From Desulfuromonadales bacterium (lineage in GTDB: Bacteria > Desulfobacterota > Desulfuromonadia > Geobacterales > Pseudopelobacteraceae): a stretch of DNA of 64,000 nucleotides. The stretch covers positions 1 to 64,000 of the forward strand of contig DUZS01000020.1 of the NCBI GenBank assembly GCA_013349405.1, given 5' to 3'. Below, piece by piece: positions 23,010 through 32,002 of the stretch. The notes beneath the pieces are model-generated. The model saw nothing but the letters and a program-made list of their open reading frames with translations. It searched no databases and was not told the DNA's origin. The first letter of the stretch is position 1. Each line of letters opens with the position of its first letter. A program made the translations under genes and the position numbers.

Positions 23010-23921
23010 TTACTTAATGAACGTTCCATGCCGATACTCGTCAAAGGCAATTTTCAGCTCCTCCTGGGTGTTCATAACAACCGGACCGTTCCAGGCCACC
23101 GGTTCGCCCAAAGGTTTCCCGGAAACAAAAAGGAAGCGTACCGGCTTATCTGTCGTTGTTATCTCGATTGCTTCGCCTGCATGTTCAAACAGTACTACCG
23201 TTTCAGCCACGCAGAGGCAGTGATGCTCGGTTTCCGACCAGCCGTGACCAACCATTTCATATGCACAGGCATCCCGCTGATCGTCAAAATACCCTTCTCC
23301 GGACAAGATGTAGGCGAAGGCAGTATGTCCGGTCGGCAGCGAGTGAGAAAATAGTGTCCCGGCTGGCACGCTGATATCAAGCATTTCCGGTTCAATGACA
23401 ATATCTCCCACAGGTCCCTGTACGCCTGCCACCTCCCCGGCTATGATTTTGACCATGACACCATTATCAAGCGTTACGTTCGGGATTTCATTCGCCTTGA
23501 CGTCGCGGTAACGAGGCGACATCATCTTTTGAGAGGCCGGTAGATTGGCCCAGAACTGGAATCCCCACATGGTGCCGGTCGGGCTCACCTGGGGCATCTC
23601 CTGATGGATAACGCCGCTGCCGGCGGTCATCCACTGCACATCACCGGCACCGATAGTCCCCTTGTTGCCCATGCTGTCACCATGTTCAACAAGCCCCTCC
23701 AGGACATAGGTAATCGTCTCGATACCCCGATGCGGATGCCAGGGAAATCCGGCCAGATACTCGTCCGGATTGTCAGTATAAAAATCATCCATCATCAGGA
23801 ATGGGTCAAACAGGGGCACCTGGGCATACCCGAAGGCCCGTTTCAGATGGACACCCGCACCTTCGATAGTGGGAAGGCTCTTGAATATTTTTGAAATTCG
23901 GCGCGTGGTCATGATAGTCAT
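23010..23921 (-). CDS. pirin family protein
   Basis: 303 aa from the ATG at 23921 (AAAAGGAGATATT upstream). Pirin/cupin features: FPWHPHRGIETITYVLEG with the metal-binding histidines, HGDSMGNKGTIGAGDVQWM, SGVIHQEMPQ, and the second cupin half with PTGHTAFAYILSGEGYF. Pirins are iron-binding cupins; several have quercetin 2,3-dioxygenase activity or act as redox-linked co-regulators. Cytoplasmic. A truncated paralogue lies at 20323-20493. The promoter region carries a 7-bp dyad at 24016-24035. Confidence 0.95.
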   Translation of the reverse strand: MTIMTTRRISKIFKSLPTIEGAGVHLKRAFGYAQVPLFDPFLMMDDFYTDNPDEYLAGFPWHPHRGIETITYVLEGLVEHGDSMGNKGTIGAGDVQWMTAGSGVIHQEMPQVSPTGTMWGFQFWANLPASQKMMSPRYRDVKANEIPNVTLDNGVMVKIIAGEVAGVQGPVGDIVIEPEMLDISVPAGTLFSHSLPTGHTAFAYILSGEGYFDDQRDACAYEMVGHGWSETEHHCLCVAETVVLFEHAGEAIEITTTDKPVRFLFVSGKPLGEPVAWNGPVVMNTQEELKIAFDEYRHGTFIK

Positions 23922-24015
23922 AATATCTCCTTTTGCGTCATTGTCTGCCTTGACACTGCCTTCCGTCAAGGGGCTTTCATTTTGTCTGCATCTACAAAAG
24001 AATACAGTTCCCTCT

Positions 24016-24035
24016 GATGATATTGTCGTATCATC
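24016..24035. promoter_or_regulatory. operator-like dyad upstream of pirin
   Basis: GATGATA and TATCATC form a perfect 7-bp inverted repeat around TTGTCG, 95 nt upstream of the pirin start. Copy C (22927-22946) keeps the outer dyad with a paired change (GATG/CATC becomes GTTG/CAAC), as expected for a protein-binding site. Confidence 0.45.
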
Positions 24036-24297
24036 AATTTCATATACGGATTCCCTTGGCTAAAATTAAAACCTTTAGACCGTTATAATCTACCCGAATG
24101 AGGGGGTAAACTGGTTTATTTTTCGTTTGTATTTGTATAGAGCCTATTTTTTAGCTTTTTGGGAAACAGACCGTTGCCTATTTAATTAGAAGCATACCTA
24201 AAATAACTATTAACAAGTAAATACAGTTACTTATGATCTATGACTATTCTCTGGGCAAAGTGATAAACAGTCGGATTTTACATAACATTTTTGAAAC

Positions 24298-24339
24298 ATA
24301 TCCACAGCGTCCACAGGGTTATCCACATTTTTTGTGGAA
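24298..24339. promoter_or_regulatory. cluster of DnaA-box-like sequences
   Basis: ATATCCACA (24298), GCGTCCACA (24307), the perfect box TTATCCACA (24319) and an inverted TTTCCACAA (24331-24339) lie within 42 bp in an AT-rich gap. No replication gene is nearby, so this may be a DnaA titration or regulatory site rather than an origin. Confidence 0.4.
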
Positions 24340-24655
24340 ATGTTACTCTGCACGAAATACCAGTTACTTAGCCGATTTTATGATGAGAAAACCTGACTAT
24401 TTAATTAAAATATTTCTGAACTTCTTGATCTATAGTTTCTGAGGCGATTCACTGAGGGAAGAGTCAACTCTTGTTTTTTGCCTTTCTGGATGAGCGGAGA
24501 AGCTGTAAAAAAACATATGGCACTTTCCGCCCCTCTCTGAAGCTGTTGAAGGGCTTTTTCATGATTCGAGAAGCTCACCACGAACGGCAATTTATTCTAT
24601 TTATTGCATTACAGTTTCTTGGTGAGAATGTAAGTCGGGAGGAAGCTCATTTTTC

Positions 24656-25594
24656 TTACTTCTGTTCTTTATCGTTTTTCATCGTGCTTGCTTTTAGCCC
24701 CTGCCACTCATCGTAAGCATCTTTTGTAAAATTCAGACAAGCGCTCATTGAGTCAAATGAGTCTCCCGTTTGACAACTCCATAACCCATTCTCTTTGCTT
24801 GCCATCTTGACACTTGTCCTGTATTTCCCATAACCGGTTTTAGCCGTTACTGTCACACAGGCATACGAGATACCTTTATACTGTCTTTGCGTGATTTTAC
24901 CTATGTTCGCCGAACTCGAAAAATAGAGTCGATCCTTTATTTCCGCAACAAGATCAGCGTTTGCGGCATACGCATAAGTCGAGAAAAAAATAATTAAAAA
25001 CAGACATAGAGCTGCAGATGCAGCCACTGTTTCCTCAGCAAAACAGCGCACTAACGGCATGAAACCTCGAAAATCGGAACGCAGGTCATAAAAGTGCCGT
25101 TCCAGCTCAACCTCACCACCCGCAAGCGGATTTGATCGCGTCACCCTTCGCGACATCCTCTCAAATGCGGTGCCAATGCCGCTCACCTCGCCATACGATG
25201 GCAGAAGTTCCTCAAAAATGTACGGAACAAGCTTTTGCATACGTTCAGGCAGCTCATTATTATGCTTTGTTATGACCGCTCTCGTCCTGAGCAGATAATC
25301 GCCAAGCGGTTCATCCGACCAGCAATTCCATTCCTTAACAAGGAAATGATCATAAAACAGATCGATCATTACTCCGCGATACAGACCGTAGTACGGGTCT
25401 ATGCGCCGTCTGCTCTGCTGAAACAGCTCAGAACGACTGGAGAAGGAATCAATCCTGCGGTGCAGGTGAATGCCGTGCCGAATGCGCACGGGAAATCTTT
25501 CCGTCAGCGGTCCTTTGACAAAATCTCCCATAAAGTTGCCGACCAGAATCTGGTCATCGTCACCGGAAAGCAGCATGTGAAAGAGGAAGTTCAT
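24656..25594 (-). CDS. acpH: AcpH-like acyl carrier protein phosphodiesterase fused to a secreted-type domain
   Basis: 312 aa. Residues 1-185 match AcpH (DUF479): MNFLFHMLLSGDDDQ, GNFMGDFVKG, GIHLHRRIDSF, MIDLFYDHFL, the HD-like metal site; AcpH removes phosphopantetheine from acyl carrier protein. Known AcpH proteins end near residue 195. Here the frame runs on through a hydrophobic segment (residues 191-210, ASAALCLFLIIFFSTYAYA, a typical signal peptide) into a 100-residue domain with YKGISYACVTVTAKTGYGKY and several Cys. A GTG at 25027 with GAGGAAACA before it could start this second part separately. Either a real fusion or two genes whose stop was lost. Confidence 0.8.
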   Translation of the reverse strand: MNFLFHMLLSGDDDQILVGNFMGDFVKGPLTERFPVRIRHGIHLHRRIDSFSSRSELFQQSRRRIDPYYGLYRGVMIDLFYDHFLVKEWNCWSDEPLGDYLLRTRAVITKHNNELPERMQKLVPYIFEELLPSYGEVSGIGTAFERMSRRVTRSNPLAGGEVELERHFYDLRSDFRGFMPLVRCFAEETVAASAALCLFLIIFFSTYAYAANADLVAEIKDRLYFSSSANIGKITQRQYKGISYACVTVTAKTGYGKYRTSVKMASKENGLWSCQTGDSFDSMSACLNFTKDAYDEWQGLKASTMKNDKEQK

Positions 25595-25721
25595 GGGGTG
25601 GGCAGCAGTTATGAGTTACAGTTACGGGTTGATAACGTCCGTAACGAGAAATGAGACCATCGCTCAATGAACGTCGTACGCCCTTGTCGCTCCAACAAAA
25701 TCAAAGGTCTTGTTTTTCCAG

Positions 25722-26525
25722 TCACAGAATTCTCAGAAATTTCCCGGCTACCCAGTGCTGCTCGGTTGAGTTAATCCGACACCATCCATTGGCTTCTTCA
25801 TAGACATTGACGACAACTCCCTGCTTTAACGCCCTTACGATTGAGGCGCTGCCATTACAGGAGCAGCGGACGTTCAGATTTGTCGCCGTCACTGCGGCCT
25901 GGTATTTGCTTCCGGCGGTTATATGTGCTGATTCGCCGAGGGTTCCCAGCATCGAAGTCACCAGCGGGATAAACCCTGCGGCCGCCGCGGTAACAGAATT
26001 ACCGCCAAAAAACGCTGTGCCCGGACAGGTTTTTGTGGTACCGGAACCATCAGTGCGGGCGCCGCTTGTAAGGTCATACCAGTGATGGTACACAATGCTG
26101 TCCGTGGCAGGAACCAGATTAAACTCACGGCAGAGAAGCGCATTGACCCTGACTATGGCGTCACGGTGGGTTTCGTTCATCACATCACCGCCCATGTCAA
26201 AGTTGCCGGTATTTTCGATGCAAAGCCCTGAAGTATTCGCCCCCTTAATGCCTGCTGGAATGCGCTCAAAGGGACGACAGACGGCGACGGTTCCGTCGGG
26301 GAACGTGGTCAGATTTTGTGCAATCTGGTCGAATCCCCGCTCTATATGACTCTGCTCCATGCTCTTGAGGAGGGCAAAATGGTTATTTCCCTTGAAATGA
26401 CTATAACCGGGTATATAAGTATGATGGTTCTGGATCAACGTCACTATCCGGTTGAACCTGGTGTCTTTCAGCCACTGATCGAACTCATCGATGGAAAAAT
26501 GGAGGAACTTTCCGTCTTTTTTCAT
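25722..26525 (-). CDS. N-acetylmuramoyl-L-alanine amidase with SH3-like domain
   Basis: 267 aa from the ATG at 26525 (AAGGAGTCATTACA upstream). The amidase_2/PGRP fold is seen in IQNHHTYIPGYSHF, RGFDQIAQNLTTFPDGTVAV, IENTGNFDMG and the zinc/catalytic end YHHWYDLTSG...TKTCPGT. The C-terminal about 70 residues look like a bacterial SH3 domain (VTATNLNVRCS, GVVVNVYEEANGWCRI). It cleaves the amide between muramic acid and the peptide stem. No signal peptide, unlike recycling AmpD in size and unlike exported amidases, so it resembles a phage endolysin. Confidence 0.85.
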   Translation of the reverse strand: MKKDGKFLHFSIDEFDQWLKDTRFNRIVTLIQNHHTYIPGYSHFKGNNHFALLKSMEQSHIERGFDQIAQNLTTFPDGTVAVCRPFERIPAGIKGANTSGLCIENTGNFDMGGDVMNETHRDAIVRVNALLCREFNLVPATDSIVYHHWYDLTSGARTDGSGTTKTCPGTAFFGGNSVTAAAAGFIPLVTSMLGTLGESAHITAGSKYQAAVTATNLNVRCSCNGSASIVRALKQGVVVNVYEEANGWCRINSTEQHWVAGKFLRIL

Positions 26526-26801
26526 TGTAATGACTCCTTGCTTTGGCATAAAAAAGCAGCGCCGTTTGTGTGCAATCAATAAATGATACCTGTCTTGTCA
26601 ATAACAATTTTCACCGTAATTCTCAATAAAATAAAAATATGCATATTTTAAAAACAATAGCCATCCTGCATTTATTTTACCGGGGACAACAGCTTCTCTG
26701 ATAGAGAGTATGAATCATTCTCGCTGCGGTCTATATTTGGTACTATGTACGATTTACGCGATGTGCTAATTTCGCATTGATTCAGAATGTTTTAGAGGAG
26801 T

Positions 26802-27377
26802 ATGCCATTGACCCACAGAACGTTAACCATCGCCGGCTGGCTTACCATGATGAGTGCCTTTGCCTCAATTCCAATGGCATATCTTGCCTTTACACTGGAA
26901 GGTCGATCAGATGCAGGCAGCACTTTCGTGCTATCTGTTATGCAGGGAGCTGGAACAGCTCTATTTGTTGTCATCACTCTTTTCCTCAAAAGGTTTCTGA
27001 ATCGTCTCTTCATGTTCCATGATTCCGACAAGAGCATAGTCTTGATGATACTGGCCAATGTTGTAGCCGGGTTTTTAATTGTCGGGGGGATGTACATCTC
27101 CTCGACAAAGGAAATCGCAGGTATCGCCGCATTAGTACTGATGGTGTTTCAGGGAATAGTACAGATCCGCTTCGGGTATACGTTACTGAAGTTGGGGAAC
27201 GATCTTGGAGGATTACTCAAGCCTTTCAGTTACCTGAACATTGCAACAGGAATATGCGTCGCTTCGATTGTGCTTATACTGGCAGGCGTTGTAGTCAGTG
27301 CCATAGCTGACCTGATGCTTGCGACACTCTTTTTCAACGCCTCGAAGCAACTGAAAGAGGCCGGGCAGAAAATGTAA
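26802..27377 (+). CDS. multi-pass membrane protein of unknown function
   Basis: 191 aa from the ATG at 26802 (TTAGAGGAG upstream). About five hydrophobic helices (for example MMSAFASIPMAYLAFTL, IVLMILANVVAGFLIVGG, IVLILAGVVVSAIADLML). Charged residues cluster between helices. No known transport motif. A small integral inner-membrane protein; no family recognised. Convergent with the HD-GYP gene. Confidence 0.75.
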   Translation: MPLTHRTLTIAGWLTMMSAFASIPMAYLAFTLEGRSDAGSTFVLSVMQGAGTALFVVITLFLKRFLNRLFMFHDSDKSIVLMILANVVAGFLIVGGMYISSTKEIAGIAALVLMVFQGIVQIRFGYTLLKLGNDLGGLLKPFSYLNIATGICVASIVLILAGVVVSAIADLMLATLFFNASKQLKEAGQKM

Positions 27378-27417
27378 CGCATTGAAAAAATGATTTTTGA
27401 AATTGAAGAGGTGTACC

Positions 27418-28680
27418 CTATCCCTTGAAATATTTCCTGATGCATATTTCAAGTTTTCCGTGCAGCAACTCTTCATCGCTCGTGCAGATTTCAGCGTACA
27501 TATCCTCAGCATGATCAAGAAAGAGCTGTGCAATCTCCGGATCAAAGTGGCTCCCCAGCGAATTACGCAGAAACTCCACAGCGACAGCAAAACTGAAGGG
27601 CTCTTTGTAAGGTCGCTTTGAGGTGAGGGCGTCAAACACGTCAACAATTGCAAATATACGGGCGTTCAGCGGGATATTCCCCCGTGTCAGCCCCTCCGGA
27701 TAACCACTGCCGTCATACTTTTCATGATGGCAGCGGACTACGTCGAGCGCATCCTGCAACCAGTCGTAACCCCGGATTATATCCTCGCCATGCCGGACAT
27801 GGCTCTTCATGATTGAGAACTCCTCCTCGGTCAGTGAACCCGCTTTATGCAGAATAGCATCTGCAATAGCAATCTTGCCGAGATCGTGAAGAAATGCACC
27901 CTTGATCAACCCCTGCATGGCTGTGGGCGAAAGCCCCAGACTCTCACCGATTCGCACGGAGTAAAGCGAAACTCGGTAGTTATGGATATTGGTGCTGCTG
28001 TCACGTTTGTCAATGGCGCTGCCCAGCACCTTCAACATACCGATGTTGGTCAGTGCCAGATTTTTAGAAAAGTCAACAAGGTTGCGGTTGAGGCGGATGA
28101 TAAGCGGATAGAGCGCCAGGCTTGTGGCTAAAATGACCAGTACGACGAGGATTAAGGACCAGAGAGATTGACGCTTGATCTCGGCGATCACCTCGGTCGG
28201 CCCGTGGTAAATCCCTTCCAGATAGCCGGTTTTGGTTCCGCTGCTATTAAACAGCGGGACAAAGACCCGCATAAAAGTGTCGTTCCCCAGAGTCATCTTC
28301 TTGTAGACAATGCCGTTTTTATCGGCAAATTCAGTGCCATGTCGGGGGAGTTTCCCTTCAACCTCGATAGCGAGCGGTTTAATCACTTCAGTGATTTTTT
28401 GGGAGCTGCCATCATAAAATTCGACGGCAATCAGGTTATCACGTTCCATCTGCACCTGAATCCGATGGTTAAACTCCGCAAGGGCCGGACCTGAAGGAGA
28501 TCTCAGGTAGGTGGTCATCGCGTCCGTGTAATGCGCCGTCTCCGTTTTGGCCATGGTCACTATCTGGTTATCCAGGCGGAGATTGCCGAGATATTGAACC
28601 AGAGTGCCGATTACAAGAGAGAGGACAAGCCAGAGCAGAACCAGTCTGAGAATAAGCCATGTATGGAGGTTAGTAATCAT
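27418..28680 (-). CDS. membrane HD-GYP domain protein (c-di-GMP phosphodiesterase)
   Basis: 420 aa from the ATG at 28680 (GGAGACGAAAGACAA upstream). Two membrane helices (about residues 8-28 and 175-195) flank a periplasmic sensor domain. The C-terminal half is HD-GYP with HDLGKIAI, the second-site HVRHGEDIIRG and the GYP motif in HHEKYDGSGYPEGL. HD-GYP enzymes hydrolyse c-di-GMP. It lies 94 nt downstream of the ABC exporter genes on the same strand and may be co-expressed, hinting at a surface or biofilm link. Confidence 0.9.
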   Translation of the reverse strand: MITNLHTWLILRLVLLWLVLSLVIGTLVQYLGNLRLDNQIVTMAKTETAHYTDAMTTYLRSPSGPALAEFNHRIQVQMERDNLIAVEFYDGSSQKITEVIKPLAIEVEGKLPRHGTEFADKNGIVYKKMTLGNDTFMRVFVPLFNSSGTKTGYLEGIYHGPTEVIAEIKRQSLWSLILVVLVILATSLALYPLIIRLNRNLVDFSKNLALTNIGMLKVLGSAIDKRDSSTNIHNYRVSLYSVRIGESLGLSPTAMQGLIKGAFLHDLGKIAIADAILHKAGSLTEEEFSIMKSHVRHGEDIIRGYDWLQDALDVVRCHHEKYDGSGYPEGLTRGNIPLNARIFAIVDVFDALTSKRPYKEPFSFAVAVEFLRNSLGSHFDPEIAQLFLDHAEDMYAEICTSDEELLHGKLEICIRKYFKG

Positions 28681-28774
28681 TTGTCTTTCGTCTCCTTCGC
28701 TGCGGCAATCGTTTTGTCTGATCGGGAGATCCACAGATTTTGTTGTTCCGTTTCTCCATGGAGCAGTGACATCA

Positions 28775-29461
28775 TCAAGCCACGATCTGCCCGTCAACCA
28801 GTTCAATTACCCTCCTGCAACGTTTTGCCAGACGTGGATCATGAGTAACAATAAGGAAGGTTGTGCCTGATTCCTGATTTACCTCGAACAGCAGTTTAAA
28901 TATCTCATCGGCGGCGGCAGTATCAAGATTTCCGGTTGGCTCATCGGCCAGAATGAGCGGAGGATTGGCTGCGAGAGCCCGCGCGATGGCTACCCGCTGC
29001 TGCTGACCACCGGAGAGTTTGGCCGGTTTGAAAGAGAGGCGGTCAGCCAACCCTACCCGCGTAAGCAGTGCCGCTGCCCGCTCGCGCTGCAGCGGTGTTG
29101 GTCGCCCCGCTTCCAGCATCAGCGGCATCATGACGTTTTCGAGAGCCGAGAACGCCGGAATCAGGTGATGAAACTGGAAGACAAAGCCGATACTCCTGCC
29201 CCGCAGTTTTGTAAGCTCTTCATCCGGTAATGTTCCCGTATCCCGACCTGACACCCGAATTACGCCGCTCGTCGGCTGTTCCAGAAGACCGATGATATTG
29301 AGCAGGGTACTTTTACCGGAACCGGACGGGCCGATAAGTGCGGAAAATTCCCCCTGCTGGAGCGTAAGATTAATCCCGTGGAGCACTTCGGTTGTAACGC
29401 CATCGTTGCCGTACTGTTTGCGGACATCAGCCAGCTGAATTATGGTACTCATATCAGACAT
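28775..29461 (-). CDS. ABC transporter ATP-binding protein (LolD/MacB type)
   Basis: 228 aa from the ATG at 29461, which overlaps the permease stop; an ATG at 29452 is equally possible and neither has a clear ribosome site. Walker [10 protein letters not shown]-loop [10 protein letters not shown], signature [15 protein letters not shown], Walker [14 protein letters not shown]-loop VTHDPRL. It powers the FtsX-like permease encoded just upstream. Confidence 0.93.
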   Translation of the reverse strand: MSDMSTIIQLADVRKQYGNDGVTTEVLHGINLTLQQGEFSALIGPSGSGKSTLLNIIGLLEQPTSGVIRVSGRDTGTLPDEELTKLRGRSIGFVFQFHHLIPAFSALENVMMPLMLEAGRPTPLQRERAAALLTRVGLADRLSFKPAKLSGGQQQRVAIARALAANPPLILADEPTGNLDTAAADEIFKLLFEVNQESGTTFLIVTHDPRLAKRCRRVIELVDGQIVA

Positions 29462-30674
29462 TGCGGATCGCCACAACCGGATCAAGCTTCGCCGCTCGCA
29501 CCGCAGGAGCGGCGGCGGCCAGAATTCCGGTTACTGTTGCCACCGCTGCCGCAATCAAAAACATACCCGGTTCAAGCACCACCGGAAAGATCGGAGTACC
29601 ATCAGGATTTCTGGCGGTGCTGGCGAAGAAAGTCACCAGCAGTGCACCCAGTCCGCAGCCGAGCAGGGAGCCGATCAATCCGACAACACCTCCCTGAAGG
29701 AGAAAAATATGGCGTATTCTCCGACGAGAACAGCCCATTGCCCGCAAAATTCCAACCTCCCGTGATTTCTGAATAACCGAAACGACCAACACACTCGTTA
29801 TACCGAAGGCTACAGAAATGATGACAAAGAATTGAATCATATAGCTGGACGCACTCTGCGATTTGAGACCGACCATCAACTGGGCGTTGGTTTTCATCCA
29901 GCTTTCGGCGGTCAACCCGGTCTGTTGGGCGAGCTGTGCACCGATAACCTCTGCTTTGAAAAGATCGCGTACGGTAACATCGATGCTTGATACGCCGCCG
30001 ACAAGATCGAGCAGGTTCTGGGCTGAGCGGAGCGTGATGAATACCCAGCGGCGGTTGAGATCACGGATACCGACGTCGAAAATTCCGGCGACGGTAATCG
30101 TTTCACTGCGGCCGTCAGCTGTCTGCAGGCGGATTTTATCTCCCAGTGTAACCCCCAGTTCACGCGCAAGATCGGTACCGACAGCAGCATCATTGGCAGA
30201 AATGCGGAACTCCCCCTCCTTCATGAATGATGCCATCGGCACTATTCTGGTATATTTTTCCTGATCAATCCCCATCAGGGCGACCGATTTGGTGGCGTTC
30301 CCCCGAATGGCGAATGAGGGCCCGGCGACGAGCGGTGAAACGGCCGTCACTTCAGGACGCTTCTCAAGCTCCCGCATAATTTGCTGCCACTGCAGGATCG
30401 AACTGAGCCGCTGGGCGCGACGTTCGATATTGGCGGAAACGGACAGCGTACTATCCGGTTTGATGATGCGTCGGGCTTCATCGTCCGGCGACCGCATAAC
30501 AACATGAGCCTGGGTCCCCAGAGTCTTCTCGATGATACTGCGCTGCAGACCGGTAATCAGCGAAGTCAGGAACACAATCACTCCGACCCCCATCGTGACC
30601 CCACCGAGCATAAAAAAAGATTGTGCCCGCCCCTCTTTCAGAAAGCGGACTGCCAGCAGCCATTCAATGCGCAT
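29454..30674 (-). CDS. ABC transporter permease, LolC/MacB (FtsX) type
   Basis: 406 aa from the ATG at 30674 ([18 protein letters not shown]); longer readings run inside the membrane fusion gene. One N-terminal helix ([18 protein letters not shown]), a periplasmic domain of about 220 residues, three C-terminal helices ([20 protein letters not shown] and two more). The segment [20 protein letters not shown] is typical of LolC/E and FtsX permeases. Overlaps both neighbours by about 10 nt. Probably exports lipoproteins, peptides or glycolipids. Confidence 0.9.
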   Translation of the reverse strand: MRIEWLLAVRFLKEGRAQSFFMLGGVTMGVGVIVFLTSLITGLQRSIIEKTLGTQAHVVMRSPDDEARRIIKPDSTLSVSANIERRAQRLSSILQWQQIMRELEKRPEVTAVSPLVAGPSFAIRGNATKSVALMGIDQEKYTRIVPMASFMKEGEFRISANDAAVGTDLARELGVTLGDKIRLQTADGRSETITVAGIFDVGIRDLNRRWVFITLRSAQNLLDLVGGVSSIDVTVRDLFKAEVIGAQLAQQTGLTAESWMKTNAQLMVGLKSQSASSYMIQFFVIISVAFGITSVLVVSVIQKSREVGILRAMGCSRRRIRHIFLLQGGVVGLIGSLLGCGLGALLVTFFASTARNPDGTPIFPVVLEPGMFLIAAAVATVTGILAAAAPAVRAAKLDPVVAIRNV

Positions 30675-31893
30675 TGTTTTTTTCACCGCCAGCACGCTGC
30701 AGTCGGATTCTGCTGCCAACGGCCGTTTTACTTGAACCTGGCAGAACCAATTCCCCCTCTTTAAGTCCGCTGGTAACTTCGCTGGCACCGCTGCCACGGA
30801 TGCCGAGTGTAATATTCCGGCGTACCGCCCTTCCATCGCGGGCCACCAGCACCCAGGGGGTTGTCGAGGAGTCACGCACCGCTTCAGACGGTACTGTCAA
30901 CACGTGTGCATGGCGGGCAACTTCTATTTCCAGTGAGACAGTCATATCAGGGACGAGGTACGAGGGTGGTTCGGTAACGTCACAGCGCGCCTCAACCGTA
31001 CCCCGCTGCGGGTCAACAGCCGGCACGACCATAGAGAGCCGGGCCGGAAATGACTTCTCGGGATAGGCATCAGCAGAGGCGACAGCGGACTGCCCTACCC
31101 GCAACAAGCCAAGGTTTTTCTCGTCAATCTGGGCGGTAATCTGCGTACGCCCATTCCGGGAGAGCACCAGAAGCGGCACCCCCGGCTGAGCAACATCGCC
31201 GACCTCGACTTTCCGGCTGATCACCACACCGTCACCCGGTGCGGTGATAACCATGCGGGCAAGTCGTTCCCGTGCGACCGTCACCGCAGCTCGCGCCTGA
31301 GCCAGTCTCGCTTCTGCAAGCTTGATGTCGCTCCCCTGCGGACGGCTGTTACTCCGCTGCAGTTTTTCCCTCTCCACCAGACCGGCAGCTACATCGCGTG
31401 CCCGCACCGCATCGTCCAGATCTGCACGGCTGGAGATACCGGAATCATGCAATTTCTGAATACGTTCATACGCGCTGGCCGCCTGATGTAACGTTGCTTC
31501 AGCTTCCGCCACCCGTTGCTGACTGACCGGACCGTCTATTGCTCCAATCTGCTTCAGGCGCTCCTCAAGCTCACGGACAACAGCCAATGACTGGTCAAGC
31601 GCAGCCCGGGCTTCATCATCACGCAGCTGCAGCAGAACCTGCCCGGCCTTCACCCGGTCTCCGGCTTCAACATGCACCGCCACAATTGATCCGAGAATCT
31701 GGCTGCCCACCTCTACCCGCGCCAGCGACGTTACCCGCCCGGTGGTAACCACCGTCTGCAACAGATCCCGCCGTTCTACCGGGATACCCTCAACATGTTT
31801 CCCGTTCAGCGACACCATAAAAACTACGGCAACCAGCAGCAGCAAAACCACCCCGATAACTATGCGGCGGATAGAAAAAGAGCGTACTGTCAT
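30664..31893 (-). CDS. membrane fusion protein (MacA/HlyD type)
   Basis: 409 aa from the ATG at 31893 (GAGGTGAAATGC upstream). N-terminal anchor (RRIVIGVVLLLLVAVVFMV), lipoyl halves (SLARVEVGSQILGSIVAVHV and VITAPGDGVVISRKVEVGD), a helical hairpin (about residues 90-200) and beta domains. It forms a MacAB-like tripartite exporter with the two genes downstream. This is the second such exporter in the window, and it is distinct in sequence from the one at 6547-9609. Confidence 0.9.
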   Translation of the reverse strand: MTVRSFSIRRIVIGVVLLLLVAVVFMVSLNGKHVEGIPVERRDLLQTVVTTGRVTSLARVEVGSQILGSIVAVHVEAGDRVKAGQVLLQLRDDEARAALDQSLAVVRELEERLKQIGAIDGPVSQQRVAEAEATLHQAASAYERIQKLHDSGISSRADLDDAVRARDVAAGLVEREKLQRSNSRPQGSDIKLAEARLAQARAAVTVARERLARMVITAPGDGVVISRKVEVGDVAQPGVPLLVLSRNGRTQITAQIDEKNLGLLRVGQSAVASADAYPEKSFPARLSMVVPAVDPQRGTVEARCDVTEPPSYLVPDMTVSLEIEVARHAHVLTVPSEAVRDSSTTPWVLVARDGRAVRRNITLGIRGSGASEVTSGLKEGELVLPGSSKTAVGSRIRLQRAGGEKNNAH

Positions 31894-32002
31894 GCATTTC
31901 ACCTCATACTCTCGCTGTGTACATGGATTGAATCAGTACACTGTTGCAATTACCCCGACATTTGTTGCATAGTTTGCAAAAAAATTACAAGGAGAACTTG
32001 AT

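Larger units (their letters stand above)
23922..24655. other. 730-nt gap: pirin promoter, dyad and DnaA-box-like cluster
   Basis: No supported gene. It holds copy A of the pirin upstream region (to about 24046), the dyad at 24016-24035, then AT-rich sequence with a TTATCCACA DnaA box and look-alikes near 24298-24340. The ORFs present are short and without ribosome sites. Confidence 0.5.
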
